In this document: positions 8,266 through 16,616 of the stretch, in pieces
Position numbering within the stretch: the stretch's first letter is position 1
Layout: every line of letters begins with the position of its first letter
NCBI RefSeq assembly: GCF_900176335.1
Contig: NZ_FWXW01000001.1
Span: 124,001 to 188,000 of the forward strand
DNA length: 64,000 nt
Origin: Papillibacter cinnamivorans DSM 12816
Lineage (GTDB): Bacteria > Bacillota > Clostridia > Oscillospirales > Oscillospiraceae
Direction: 5' to 3'
Translations under genes and position numbers: made by a program
The notes under the pieces: model-generated
Seen by the model: only the letters and a program-made list of their open reading frames with translations
Databases searched by the model: none
What the model was told of the DNA's origin: nothing

Positions 8266-8280
8266 TCCTTGCTTTTACTA

Positions 8281-8314
8281 TAAAAAAACGCCCGGAGCCA
8301 AAAAGCTCCGGGCG
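8281..8314 (-). terminator. Terminator for gltX (minus strand)
   Basis: A 10-bp perfect stem CGCCCGGAGC/GCTCCGGGCG, followed on the minus strand by seven T residues. It lies between the convergent S41-like gene and gltX. On the plus strand the tail is not T-rich. Confidence 0.85.
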
Positions 8315-8363
8315 TCACGTCAGTTTTCGGCAGGGAAGGGGTAAGCCTTGCCTGAAATCCGCT

Positions 8364-9857
8364 TTACTCTCCCTCCAGCATCCGGATCCCTGTCCGGATG
8401 CGCCTGAGGCTCTCCTCCCGGCCCAGGATGTGGCAGATCTCCACGCCGCCTCCCGGCGTGGTCTGTTTTCCGGAAACCGCGATGCGCACCGGCCAGAGGA
8501 GGGTGCCGTTCTTGACCCCCAGGGCGGCCGCCAGGTTCATGAGGGCGTCGTGGATGGTCTCCCGTTCCCAGTCGGGAAGTTCCTCCAGCGTCTTTTCCGC
8601 ATGGCACAGCATGTCCAGGGAAATCGCCCGGTCGGTCTTGCTCTTCTTGTTTACATAATACTCTGAATCATACTCCGGGAGGATATCGAAGAAATCCACC
8701 TGCTGCGGGATATCCGTCAGCCTCTCGCACCGGGGCTGCACCAGGGGAGCGATGAGCGCAGGGTCGATGGCCGGATTTTTCACGCTCTGCCGGATGTAGG
8801 GCTCCGCAAGAGTGAGAAACCGCTCCGGAGGCAGAGCGCGCAGATATTCGGCGTTAAAGTGGTCCAGCTTCGCCTTGTCGAAGATAGCGGGTGCCTTGTT
8901 GATTCCCGCGATGGAAAAGATCTCCGCCAGCTCTTCGAGGCTGTAGACCTCCCGCTCGCCTCCGGGGCTCCAGCCCAGAAGTGCCACGTAGTTGAGAACC
9001 GCCTCGGGGAGGTATCCCTCCCGGATGAGGTCGTCGTAGGTGGGGTCTCCGTGGCGCTTGGAAAGCTTGTGCTGCGCGTCCCGCATCACGGGCGGGCAGT
9101 GGATATACTGTGGGATCTCCCAGCCGAAGGCTTTGTAGAGAAGGTCGTACTTGGGCGCCGAGGAGAGGTATTCCGAGCCCCGCACCACATGGGTGATGCC
9201 CATGAGGTGGTCGTCCACCACGTTTGCGAAGTTATATGTCGGCAGCCCGTCGGACTTGAGGAGCACATTGTCGTCCAGGGTGTCGTTTTCCACCGTGATT
9301 TGGCCGTATACCATATCGTTTACCGTGGTGGTGCCTTCTCTGGGAATTTTCTGCCGTACAACGAAGGGAACCCCGGCCCCGGCCTTTTCGTCCGATTCCT
9401 CCGGGGACAGATTGGCGCACCTTCCGTCGTATTTTCCGCCGGGCGTGCCCTCCTCGTGCAGCTCCCGGAGCCTCGCCTCGTCGCAGAAGCACCGGTAGGC
9501 GCCGCCCAGCCGGATCAGACGCTCGGCGTATGCTTTGTAAATCTCCCGGCGCTCCGTCTGGATATAAGGGCCGCAGGGTCCTCCCAGATCCGGCCCCTCG
9601 TCGTGTCGCAGGCCGCACTCCCGTAGGGTTCGGTAAATGACGTCGGTGGCTCCCTCGATATACCGCGCCTGGTCGGTGTCCTCGATGCGCAGAAGGAAGG
9701 TCCCCTCCGCGTTTCTTGCGATAAGATAGGCGTACAGCGCCGTGCGCAGATTGCCCACGTGCATGTATCCCGTGGGACTGGGTGCAAAGCGGGTGCGAAC
9801 GCCCCCCCTGGGGATGCGCTCTTCCATTTGGTTGAAATAGTCCTGATTCTGATTCAT
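8364..9857 (-). CDS. gltX: Glutamate--tRNA ligase
   Basis: GltX charges tRNA-Glu with glutamate. The 497-residue class I synthetase shows the HIGH-region PSPTGYMHVGN (about residues 27-37), the Glu-specific LRIEDTDQARY and the KMSKS-equivalent KLSKRHGD near residue 262, followed by the alpha-helical anticodon-binding domain. Length matches bacterial GluRS. It is a monocistronic unit with its own SigA-type promoter and terminator. I did not see a T-box leader in the short 5' region. Confidence 0.97.
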   Translation of the reverse strand: MNQNQDYFNQMEERIPRGGVRTRFAPSPTGYMHVGNLRTALYAYLIARNAEGTFLLRIEDTDQARYIEGATDVIYRTLRECGLRHDEGPDLGGPCGPYIQTERREIYKAYAERLIRLGGAYRCFCDEARLRELHEEGTPGGKYDGRCANLSPEESDEKAGAGVPFVVRQKIPREGTTTVNDMVYGQITVENDTLDDNVLLKSDGLPTYNFANVVDDHLMGITHVVRGSEYLSSAPKYDLLYKAFGWEIPQYIHCPPVMRDAQHKLSKRHGDPTYDDLIREGYLPEAVLNYVALLGWSPGGEREVYSLEELAEIFSIAGINKAPAIFDKAKLDHFNAEYLRALPPERFLTLAEPYIRQSVKNPAIDPALIAPLVQPRCERLTDIPQQVDFFDILPEYDSEYYVNKKSKTDRAISLDMLCHAEKTLEELPDWERETIHDALMNLAAALGVKNGTLLWPVRIAVSGKQTTPGGGVEICHILGREESLRRIRTGIRMLEGE

Positions 9858-9893
9858 TCCCGCGCCTCCGGATAATTTTTCTTTGGCATGCCT

Positions 9894-9923
9894 ATCATAT
9901 CTTTAACCTTCCGCCCTTGTCAA
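9894..9923 (-). promoter_or_regulatory. SigA-type promoter for gltX
   Basis: On the minus strand: TTGACA (9923-9918), an 18-base spacer, TATGAT (9899-9894), ending 36 bases before the gltX ATG at 9857. Confidence 0.65.
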
Positions 9924-10030
9924 GGCGCAGGAGGATTTTGCCTCCGAACGAACATCTTTCGTTTTTAATTTATACCGTTTTCAATTAGGTTAACATAATA
10001 TTATTTCTCGACCTTCTTCAACGCCGCAAG

Positions 10031-10292
10031 CAGTGCGTTTTCGCAGACCCCTTGAACCCCACAACCCATGATACGGAGAGTCCCGATCGCGGGCTGTAAA
10101 ACAGACCTCTTGTTACCGGGCTGTCCGTGCGTTCGAAACTACTAAAAGTCAATTTCTCATTAAGAGCACACACCGGAGCACCCCTCCTCGGAGCTCCAAG
10201 AGGCCGGGGCCTCTTGGTCTGTTTTTGGTGACTTTTTGCAGAAACAAAAAGTTACCCCCAGCGGGGAGCGCGCAGCTCCCGTCTAGACTTCT
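10031..10292 (+). repeat. Structured intergenic repeat, copy B (full length)
   Basis: A full copy. It opens with a tcgcagac-cccttgaaccccacaac box, then gagagtcccgatcgcgggct, then cagacctctt and gtccgtgcgttc, an agtcaat-attaagagc segment, and the core. The core holds three stems in a row: CCAAGAGGC/GCCTCTTGG (10196-10217, loop CGGG), ACTTTTTG/CAAAAAGT (10231-10252, loop cagaaa) and CCCC/GGGG. About 67 consecutive bases from gcctcttgg onward are identical in copy D at 56928. It lies between the divergent gltX promoter and the aminotransferase promoter. A GTTAACATAATA motif lies upstream at 9989-10000, as it does upstream of copy D. Confidence 0.85.
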
Positions 10293-10304
10293 GTAAAAAA
10301 CCGT

Positions 10305-10330
10305 AAGGATTTTGTGTAAAAATCCTTTTT
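10305..10330 (+). terminator. Terminator-like hairpin just after repeat copy B
   Basis: The stem AAGGATTTT/AAAATCCTT with a 5-base loop is followed by more T residues (ctttttcc). It lies 13 bases past the repeat and 19 bases before the next promoter, so it may end a transcript that covers the repeat. Confidence 0.5.
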
Positions 10331-10348
10331 CCTCATTTGGAAGAATGA

Positions 10349-10378
10349 TTGCCAACCAACTTTGCTTTGTGTTACAAT
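10349..10378 (+). promoter_or_regulatory. SigA-type promoter for the aminotransferase-trpS-wecA-wecB run
   Basis: TTGCCA (10349-10354), an 18-base spacer, TACAAT (10373-10378). The leader from here to the ATG at 10557 is about 170 bases and contains no T-box consensus that I can recognise. Confidence 0.5.
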
Positions 10379-10556
10379 AGGCACAAATGCCGGTCTCCAG
10401 ATTTTGCTGTGCGAAAGTATGGCAAAATCTTCATGCGCCGTCTTTCCTGCGTTTATCGCGGTGATATCCTGCGCATGAAGTTAAAAGATAGGGGTCCCGG
10501 CGTTCTCCGCGTCCTTGTCGGCGGCGCGGAACCCATCCCAAAAAGGATGTGCAAGA

Positions 10557-11747
10557 ATGGATATCAAACTATCGGACCGCATGTCTGGCCTGAACCCCTC
10601 CGCCATCCGGGAAATGTTCAAAGTGGTGCAGAACCCGGACATCATTTCCTTTGCGGCGGGCAGCCCTTCCGCGGCCGAATTTCCCGTTCCGGAGCTGAAA
10701 GCCGCGGCCCTTGAGATTTTCGACCGGGAAGCCGTCCCCGCCCTGCAGTACGGCATCACGGAGGGGTATGCCCCCCTGCGCCGGAGGCTTACCGAAAGGC
10801 TCTCGGAAAAATTCGGCATCGGCCGGCCCTTTGACGACCTCATTGTGGTCTCCGGCGGCCAGCAGTGCATCGACCTGTCCGCCAAGTGCCTTGTAAACGA
10901 GGGGGACGCGGTTCTTTCCGAGAACCCCAGCTTCATCGGCGGACTCAACACCTTCCGTTCCTTCGGCGCCCGCCTCGTGGGCATTCCCATGGACGGCGAC
11001 GGGATGGACACGGACGCCCTGGAGGAAGCCCTGAAGCGGGAGAAAAAGGCCAAGCTCATCTATACCATTCCGGACTTTCAGAATCCCATGGGGGTCACCA
11101 TGAGTCTTCCTCGCCGCCGGAAGGTCTATGAGCTGGCGGTAAAGTACGGCGTCATGGTCCTGGAGGACGCGCCCTATACCGAGCTTCGCTACTCCGGCGA
11201 GCCCCTGCCCGCCATCAAGAGTTTCGACGAGACCGGCCACGTGATCTATTCCGGTTCCATGTCCAAGGTCATCGCCCCCGGTATCCGCATCGGCTTTGCC
11301 GTCGCCCAAAAAGATCTCATGGCAAAGATGATCGTCGCCAAGCAGGGGGAGGACGTGCACACCAATCAGTTCTTTCAGATATTGGTGGACCGGTACCTAG
11401 AGGAAAACGACTTCGACGCGCATATCAAAAACTGCTGCGGGCACTACAGGGAAAAGCGGGACCTCATGCTCCGGTGCATGGAGGAAAACTTTCCTTCCGG
11501 CGTCGCCTTTACGAGGCCCCAGGGCGGCATTTTTCTCTGGTGTACGCTTCCCGAGGGCTACTCCGGGAAGGAATTCTGTTCCTTTGCCGTGGAACGCGGC
11601 GTTGCCGCGGTGCCGGGAGCTACCTTCGACACGCAATCCGATCCCAAAAACCGCTGTTTCCGCCTGAACTTCACGGTGCCCTCCCACGAACAGATTAAAA
11701 AGGGCGTCGGTATCCTGGGGGACTGCCTGCGGGATTATCTGAAATAA
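10557..11747 (+). CDS. PLP-dependent aminotransferase, class I/II (2-aminoadipate transaminase-like)
   Basis: A 396-residue fold-type I aminotransferase close to the LysN / aromatic aminotransferase group related to the MocR C-terminal domain. Visible are ISFAAGSPSAAEFP, the GITEGYAPLRRRLTERL segment, the Asn-Pro turn PDFQNPMGVTMS, the AP-rich Asp region LEDAPYTELRYSG, the Schiff-base Lys in SGSMSKVIAPGIRIGF and the C-terminal Arg in CFRLNFT. The ATG at 10557 is preferred over an upstream in-frame TTG/GTG because the family N-terminus begins with MDIKLSDR. The gap to trpS is 17 bases. Exact amino acid substrate is not determinable. Confidence 0.88.
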   Translation: MDIKLSDRMSGLNPSAIREMFKVVQNPDIISFAAGSPSAAEFPVPELKAAALEIFDREAVPALQYGITEGYAPLRRRLTERLSEKFGIGRPFDDLIVVSGGQQCIDLSAKCLVNEGDAVLSENPSFIGGLNTFRSFGARLVGIPMDGDGMDTDALEEALKREKKAKLIYTIPDFQNPMGVTMSLPRRRKVYELAVKYGVMVLEDAPYTELRYSGEPLPAIKSFDETGHVIYSGSMSKVIAPGIRIGFAVAQKDLMAKMIVAKQGEDVHTNQFFQILVDRYLEENDFDAHIKNCCGHYREKRDLMLRCMEENFPSGVAFTRPQGGIFLWCTLPEGYSGKEFCSFAVERGVAAVPGATFDTQSDPKNRCFRLNFTVPSHEQIKKGVGILGDCLRDYLK

Positions 11748-11764
11748 TACAGGACGTGTGACCG

Positions 11765-12757
11765 ATGAATCAAAAAATCATTTTCAGCGGAATCCAGCCC
11801 AGCGGCTATATCACCCTGGGCAATTACCTGGGCGCGCTTCGCAACTGGGTCCGTCTGCAGGAGGAGTACCGGTGCGTCTACTGCGTGGTGGACATGCATT
11901 CCATCACCGTGCGTCAGGACCCGGAAACGCTCCGGCGCCAGACCCTGGAGCTCTTCGCCCAGCTCATCGCCTGCGGACTGGACCCGCAGAAGAGCGTCGT
12001 TTTCGTCCAGAGCCATGTTCCGGCCCATGCCGAGCTGGCCTGGATTTTAAGCTGCCACACCATGTTCGGGGAGCTTTCCCGCATGACCCAGTTCAAGGAC
12101 AAGTCCGCCTCCCACGCGGACAACGTGAACGCGGGTCTTTTCACCTATCCGGCCCTCATGGCGGCCGACATCCTCCTGTACCAGGCCGACCTCGTCCCCG
12201 TGGGGGAAGACCAGAAGCAGCACGTGGAGCTGACCCGGGACGTGGCCGGGCGGATGAACGCCCTGTACGGCGATGTCTTTACCATGCCAGAGCCCTATAT
12301 TCCTCAGGTGGGCGCCAGGATCATGAGCCTCACGGAGCCGGAGAAAAAAATGAGCAAATCCTCGGAAAACCCCAATTCATACGTGCTCCTGCTGGACAGG
12401 CCCGAGGATATCCTGAAGAAGTTCAAGCGCGCCGTCACCGACAGCGGCTCCGAAGTGCGCCGCTCTCCGGATAAGCCCGGCGTTTCCAACCTCATCGCCA
12501 TTTACGCCGCCGCCACGGGGAAAACCCCCGAGGCCGTAGAGGCGAAATTTGAAGGTCAGGGGTACGGCCGCTTCAAGCCCGCCGTGGGCGAGGCCGTGGT
12601 GGAGCTTTTCCGTCCCATCCGGGAAAAAACCGAAGATCTTCTGAAAAACAGGGACCATCTGGAGGAGCTTTGCCGCATCGGCGCGCAGCGTGCCGCGGCA
12701 ATGGCGGAACCCACTCTCAGTCTGGTCAAGGATAAGGTAGGCTTTTTAAAAAAATGA
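11765..12757 (+). CDS. trpS: Tryptophan--tRNA ligase
   Basis: TrpS charges tRNA-Trp. The 330-residue class I synthetase shows PSGYITLGNYLGA (HIGH equivalent, residues 12-24), GEDQKQHVELTRD, and the KMSKS loop EKKMSKSSEN near residue 195. Length matches bacterial TrpRS. It is preceded by the aminotransferase (17-base gap) and followed after 34 bases by the wecA/tagO-like gene. No T-box leader was recognised. Confidence 0.97.
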   Translation: MNQKIIFSGIQPSGYITLGNYLGALRNWVRLQEEYRCVYCVVDMHSITVRQDPETLRRQTLELFAQLIACGLDPQKSVVFVQSHVPAHAELAWILSCHTMFGELSRMTQFKDKSASHADNVNAGLFTYPALMAADILLYQADLVPVGEDQKQHVELTRDVAGRMNALYGDVFTMPEPYIPQVGARIMSLTEPEKKMSKSSENPNSYVLLLDRPEDILKKFKRAVTDSGSEVRRSPDKPGVSNLIAIYAAATGKTPEAVEAKFEGQGYGRFKPAVGEAVVELFRPIREKTEDLLKNRDHLEELCRIGAQRAAAMAEPTLSLVKDKVGFLKK

Positions 12758-12791
12758 AAGTAATTCGGCATACCGTAAAGGAGATTTCCAA

Positions 12792-13961
12792 ATGACAGGG
12801 AACCTTCCGATTCTGTTGTATCTGATCGGCACCCTTCTGGTGGCTCTGGCGGTCTCCTTCGGAATCACGCCTGCCGTCAAGCGATTCGCCCAGAAGATAG
12901 GCGCCATCGACGTTCCCAAGGATTCCCGCAGGATGCACAAAGTCCCCATTCCCCGTCTGGGGGGACTGGCCATCTTCTTCGGCTTCATTGTGAGCATCCT
13001 GATTTTCGGACATATCACCCTGCCCGTGAGAGGCATGCTCTTAGGCTCCGTCATCATCGTGGCCCTGGGCGTCATCGACGATATCATGCCCCTGCGGGCG
13101 GGTCTCAAATTCGTGGTGCAGATCGCCGCCGCCCTGGTGGCGGTCTATCACGGCAATCTGGTGGACACCATCTCCAATCCGAATATCTTCTCTGCCCAGC
13201 CCTATCTGCACCTGGGCGTTCTGGCCGTTCCTCTCACCGTGATCTGGATCGTGGCCATCACCAATTCCGTTAATCTCATCGACGGGCTGGACGGGCTGGC
13301 GGTGGGCGTCTCCGCCATCAGCTCCGTCACTATGCTCGTCGTCGCGTTTCTTGTGTCGGAAGGGGATATCGCCGTGCTCATGGCGGCCCTTGCCGGGGCC
13401 TGCCTGGGCTTTCTGCCCTATAACAAAAACCCGGCCAAGATCTTCATGGGGGACACCGGCGCCACCTTTCTGGGCTTCGTGCTGGCGGTGGTGTCCATCC
13501 AGGGACTTTTCAAGTTTTACGCTATTTTGTCCTTTGCGGTGCCCTTCTTGATCCTGGGTCTTCCTATCTTCGACACTTCCTTCGCCTTCATCCGCCGCGT
13601 CGCCAGCGGGAAAAACCCCATGTCCCCCGACCGGAGCCATGTGCACCACAGACTCATCGACATGGGTTTCAGCCAGAAACAGGCGGTGGCCATTCTGTAC
13701 ATCATCAGCGCGGTCCTGGGTCTTTCCGCAGTGGTGCTCACCAGCAGCGGGGAGATCAAGGCCATGCTCTTTCTTCTGACCCTGTGCGTTGCCGGAGGAA
13801 TCGCCATCCGCGTTTACTTAAACGGGAATTCCCATCTGAACCATAACGGTCACGGGCAAACCCCCGGCGACAAAGACAGCCCCTCCGCTCCGGGAGCGGA
13901 GAACCAGTCTCCCCCCGTTTCCCCCGAACCAACCGATTCAAAGGATGACGGCAATGAATGA
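12792..13961 (+). CDS. Undecaprenyl-phosphate sugar-1-phosphate transferase, WecA/TagO type
   Basis: A 389-residue polytopic membrane enzyme of the MraY/WecA family. It transfers GlcNAc-1-phosphate (or a related sugar) from its UDP form to undecaprenyl phosphate, starting teichoic acid or other wall polysaccharide synthesis. About 11 membrane segments are apparent. Signature motifs are KDSRRMHKVPIPRLGG, NSVNLIDGLDGLA near residue 160 (catalytic Asp), GDTGATFLGF and SHVHHRL, the WecA-type His motif. The C-terminal tail is hydrophilic and His/Pro/Ser rich. The next gene, wecB, overlaps its end and supplies a ManNAc-forming epimerase, supporting a wall-polymer role. Confidence 0.93.
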   Translation: MTGNLPILLYLIGTLLVALAVSFGITPAVKRFAQKIGAIDVPKDSRRMHKVPIPRLGGLAIFFGFIVSILIFGHITLPVRGMLLGSVIIVALGVIDDIMPLRAGLKFVVQIAAALVAVYHGNLVDTISNPNIFSAQPYLHLGVLAVPLTVIWIVAITNSVNLIDGLDGLAVGVSAISSVTMLVVAFLVSEGDIAVLMAALAGACLGFLPYNKNPAKIFMGDTGATFLGFVLAVVSIQGLFKFYAILSFAVPFLILGLPIFDTSFAFIRRVASGKNPMSPDRSHVHHRLIDMGFSQKQAVAILYIISAVLGLSAVVLTSSGEIKAMLFLLTLCVAGGIAIRVYLNGNSHLNHNGHGQTPGDKDSPSAPGAENQSPPVSPEPTDSKDDGNE

Positions 13962-15105
13962 TCTCAAGATAATGACCATCTTCGGGACCCGGCCCGAAGC
14001 CGTGAAAATGGCGCCCCTGGTCCTGGAGCTTCAGGCGAGACCGGGTGTGAAAAGCCTTTGCTGCGTCACCGCCCAGCACAGGGAGATGCTGGACTCGGTG
14101 CTGGATATCTTCCGGATCCGCCCGGATTACGACCTGGACATCATGCGCCCCCGCCAGAGCCTTACCGAAATCACAACCCGCTGCCTTTCCGGCATGGAGG
14201 AAGTGCTTAGCGAGGCTTCTCCCGACCTGGTGCTGGTCCACGGGGACACCTCCACCACCTTTTCCGGCTCCCTCGCCGCCTTTTACCGGAAAATCCGGGT
14301 GGGGCATGTGGAGGCGGGCCTGCGCACCTACGACAAATATTCTCCCTTTCCGGAGGAGATGAACCGCCGCCTCACCGGAGCCATTGCCGACCTTCATTTC
14401 TGCCCCACCGCTTCAAACGCGGAAAACCTCCGCAGGGAGGGGGTTAAAACCGGCGTTTTCGTCACCGGGAACACCGTTATCGACGCGCTGAAAACCACCG
14501 TCCGGAAGGAATACCGCTTCGTGAGCCCCGAGCTTTCGGATCTGCCCTTCGAAACAAAGCGCGTCATAGCGGTCACCGCCCACCGCCGGGAAAATTACGG
14601 AGAACCTATGGAAAACATCATGCTGGCTCTTCGGGACATCGCTGTGGAATTCAAGGACGTGGAACTGGTTTATCCGGTGCATCTGAGCCCCGTGGTGGGG
14701 GAGACCGCCAGAAGGATTCTCTCCGGCGTCCCCCGTGTCCGGCTCATTTCCCCCGTCTCCGCCGAGGACATGCACAACCTCATGGCCCGCTGCTATATGG
14801 TGCTCACCGATTCCGGCGGTCTTCAGGAGGAGGCCCCCGCCCTGGGAAAGCCCGTCCTGGTGCTTCGCCGGGAAACCGAGCGCCCCGAGGCCGTCGCGGC
14901 CGGGACGGTGAAGCTTGCCGGCGTCAAAAGGGAGGAGATCGTCCGCCTCGCCCGGGAGCTGCTTACCGATCCCGCGGCGTACGCCTCTATGGCAAAATCC
15001 GTGAATCCCTACGGGGACGGGCATGCCTGCCGGAGGATCGCGGATGCGGTCCTGTGGAGCTTCGGCCGCCGGGAAACCCCGCCGGAAGAGTTCAAACCCC
15101 TGTAA
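13954..15105 (+). CDS. wecB: UDP-N-acetylglucosamine 2-epimerase (non-hydrolysing)
   Basis: Interconverts UDP-GlcNAc and UDP-ManNAc for wall or surface polysaccharide. The 383-residue protein shows the family start IMTIFGTRPEAVKMAPLV, VHGDTSTTFSGSLAAF, VGHVEAGLRTYDKYSPFPEEMNR, AHRRENYG and LTDSGGLQEEAP (nucleotide-binding segment). I chose the ATG at 13954 because AAGGA lies eight bases upstream; an ATG at 13945 abuts the ribosome site. It overlaps the wecA-like gene by 8 bases, implying translational coupling. Confidence 0.95.
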   Translation: MNDLKIMTIFGTRPEAVKMAPLVLELQARPGVKSLCCVTAQHREMLDSVLDIFRIRPDYDLDIMRPRQSLTEITTRCLSGMEEVLSEASPDLVLVHGDTSTTFSGSLAAFYRKIRVGHVEAGLRTYDKYSPFPEEMNRRLTGAIADLHFCPTASNAENLRREGVKTGVFVTGNTVIDALKTTVRKEYRFVSPELSDLPFETKRVIAVTAHRRENYGEPMENIMLALRDIAVEFKDVELVYPVHLSPVVGETARRILSGVPRVRLISPVSAEDMHNLMARCYMVLTDSGGLQEEAPALGKPVLVLRRETERPEAVAAGTVKLAGVKREEIVRLARELLTDPAAYASMAKSVNPYGDGHACRRIADAVLWSFGRRETPPEEFKPL

Positions 15106-15175
15106 GGGCGCCGTTTCCGCGGCGTCCGTTTTTCCATTCCAGTCTGATATTTTTCGGGAAAGGGGAGGACGTTTT

Positions 15176-15943
15176 ATGCAAAAAAAGAAAACCGTCACCC
15201 TTTCCGTGCTGGTGTCGGTCCTGGTGATTCTCATCTTCTCCGTCTTCGGCCTTTCCCTCTTTTCCACTACGCCCGCTGTGGTGCTGCCCAGTCCCGCCGG
15301 CAGCGCGGAACCTTCTGGCGGAGGCACCGGGCAGGAAACGGGCGGGGATTACACACCTGTGGAAGTCACCGTTTCCAATGTCCAGGCGGTGGTGGCCACC
15401 CTGGCGGAGGACCGTTCCGAGAGCTATCAGCGGACCCTTACCGTGGAGACCTTCTGGGACGGCGGCTCCTCTTCCGTCACGGTGAATATCTGGGAGGACA
15501 ACGGTCTTGTCCGCCAGGACATCTACCGCAGCGGCCAGGATACCCGCCATGTGATCATGTCGTCGGACACCGTCTATGTCTGGTACGGGTCGGGTTCGGA
15601 TTTTTACTCCGGCCCCGTCGGTTCCTTTACCTCCGACGCCGAACAGCGCATCCCCACCTACGAGGACGTCCTGAACCTGGATCCCGCCTCCGTCATAAGC
15701 GCGGGCTTTGTGGAAAGGGACGGTTTCAGCTGCGTTTTCGCCGGAACCAGCGACGATTCCTCGGGATATGTCCGGCGTTACTGGGTGGACGTCGCCTCCG
15801 GCCTTCTGGTCTCCGCCGAGACGGAAAAAAACGGTGCCCTTGTATACCGGATGACCTCCCAGAAAATCAGCGGCATCTCATCCGCCGATTCGGTTTTCAG
15901 CCTCCCGGACGGCACCCTTCTCGGGCAGTCCTCCGCGGGGTAA
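15176..15943 (+). CDS. Secreted or membrane-anchored protein of unknown function
   Basis: A 255-residue protein that I do not recognise. It has a short basic start (MQKKKTV), one hydrophobic segment (about residues 9-30), a Ser/Gly/Pro-rich linker (PSPAGSAEPSGGGTG) and a beta-rich extracellular domain. The latter's pattern of short strands (VTVNIWEDNGLVRQD, HVIMSSDTVYVWYG, YWVDVASGLLVSAE) is reminiscent of LolA/RseB-type lipoprotein-binding folds, which is only a resemblance. The start at 15176 has a good aggggagg site; longer in-frame starts lie inside wecB. It lies 70 bases after wecB and ahead of a strong terminator, so it is the last gene of the run. Confidence 0.75.
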   Translation: MQKKKTVTLSVLVSVLVILIFSVFGLSLFSTTPAVVLPSPAGSAEPSGGGTGQETGGDYTPVEVTVSNVQAVVATLAEDRSESYQRTLTVETFWDGGSSSVTVNIWEDNGLVRQDIYRSGQDTRHVIMSSDTVYVWYGSGSDFYSGPVGSFTSDAEQRIPTYEDVLNLDPASVISAGFVERDGFSCVFAGTSDDSSGYVRRYWVDVASGLLVSAETEKNGALVYRMTSQKISGISSADSVFSLPDGTLLGQSSAG

Positions 15944-15952
15944 TGCATTAGG

Positions 15953-15993
15953 AAAAAGAAGCCCGCCTGCAATCTGCAGGCGGGTTTCTTTTT
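15953..15993. terminator. Bidirectional terminator between convergent transcripts
   Basis: Arms AAAAAGAAGCCCGCCTGC and GCAGGCGGGTTTCTTTTT pair at 17 of 18 positions around a 5-base loop. The A tract on one side and the T tract on the other let it serve the gene ending at 15943 (+) and the regulator ending at 16041 (-). Confidence 0.88.
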
Positions 15994-16040
15994 CTGTTTT
16001 TTTATCTGCGAATCCGGTTTTCTTTTCCGGACGGCTGAAT

Positions 16041-16616
16041 TCAAAACGCCGCCGGCGTGCAGCATCCGTAGAAAGTGAGGGGCTTATTTCCCGTGTTGGT
16101 CACGGTGTGGATCAGAGTGCTGTCATAATAGATCGTCGCGCCCGACTCGAGATTGTATTCGCTGGTCTCGCCGCTTTTCGGGTCCTCCAGAGTGATCTTC
16201 ATCCTGCCGTCCAATACGAAAAGACATTCCTCGCCCGCCACATGCTGCATCGGCCCCACCGTCGCTCCCGGCTCCACGCGGAAATAGGAGGGCTCCATAG
16301 CCTTGTTCTGCACGTCTTTTGCGAGAAGCAGCGCCTCCACGCCTTCTCCGAAAAAGCCCAGGTGTTTTGCCGTAGAAAGCGTTACTACTCTGCTGTCAGA
16401 CAGATCGCTGTCTTCCACAAGGTCGGCCATAGTCTTTCCGTAACGGGTCAGCAGCCGCTGAAGCTTTGAAAGCGATATACCGCTCCGTCCGTTTTCCACC
16501 AGCGACAGGTGTGCGATGGAGCCGCCGATGGCTTCCGCCGCCTCCTGCAGGGTAAGCCCTGCGTCCGTCCGTAAGGTTTTTAGTTTTTTCCCGATAATAA
16601 CATTTTCCATTTCCAT
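16041..16616 (-). CDS. XRE-family transcriptional regulator with C-terminal cupin domain
   Basis: A 191-residue regulator. The N-terminal helix-turn-helix (about residues 6-60) contains LKTLRTDAGLTLQEAAEAIGGSIAHLSLVENGRSG. The C-terminal cupin domain (about 110-190) carries GPMQHVAGEECLFVLDGRMKITL and SGATIYYDSTLIHTVTN, the two His/Glu-bearing cupin motifs that bind small effectors. Regulators of this type commonly control adjacent catabolic genes. It is divergent from the SDR-BKACE genes across a 366-base AT-rich control region. The start is uncertain: a TTG at 16625 is nearer the AAAGGA site, but the ATG at 16616 gives the usual N-terminus. Confidence 0.87.
   Translation of the reverse strand: MEMENVIIGKKLKTLRTDAGLTLQEAAEAIGGSIAHLSLVENGRSGISLSKLQRLLTRYGKTMADLVEDSDLSDSRVVTLSTAKHLGFFGEGVEALLLAKDVQNKAMEPSYFRVEPGATVGPMQHVAGEECLFVLDGRMKITLEDPKSGETSEYNLESGATIYYDSTLIHTVTNTGNKPLTFYGCCTPAAF

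Noticed and set aside
10379-10556. T-box or amino-acid riboswitch in the leader before the aminotransferase and trpS, and before gltX, hisC and hisZ
   Set aside because: I looked for the conserved T-box AGGGTGGNACCGCG sequence and an antiterminator arrangement and saw none. The leaders of hisZ and gltX are too short.
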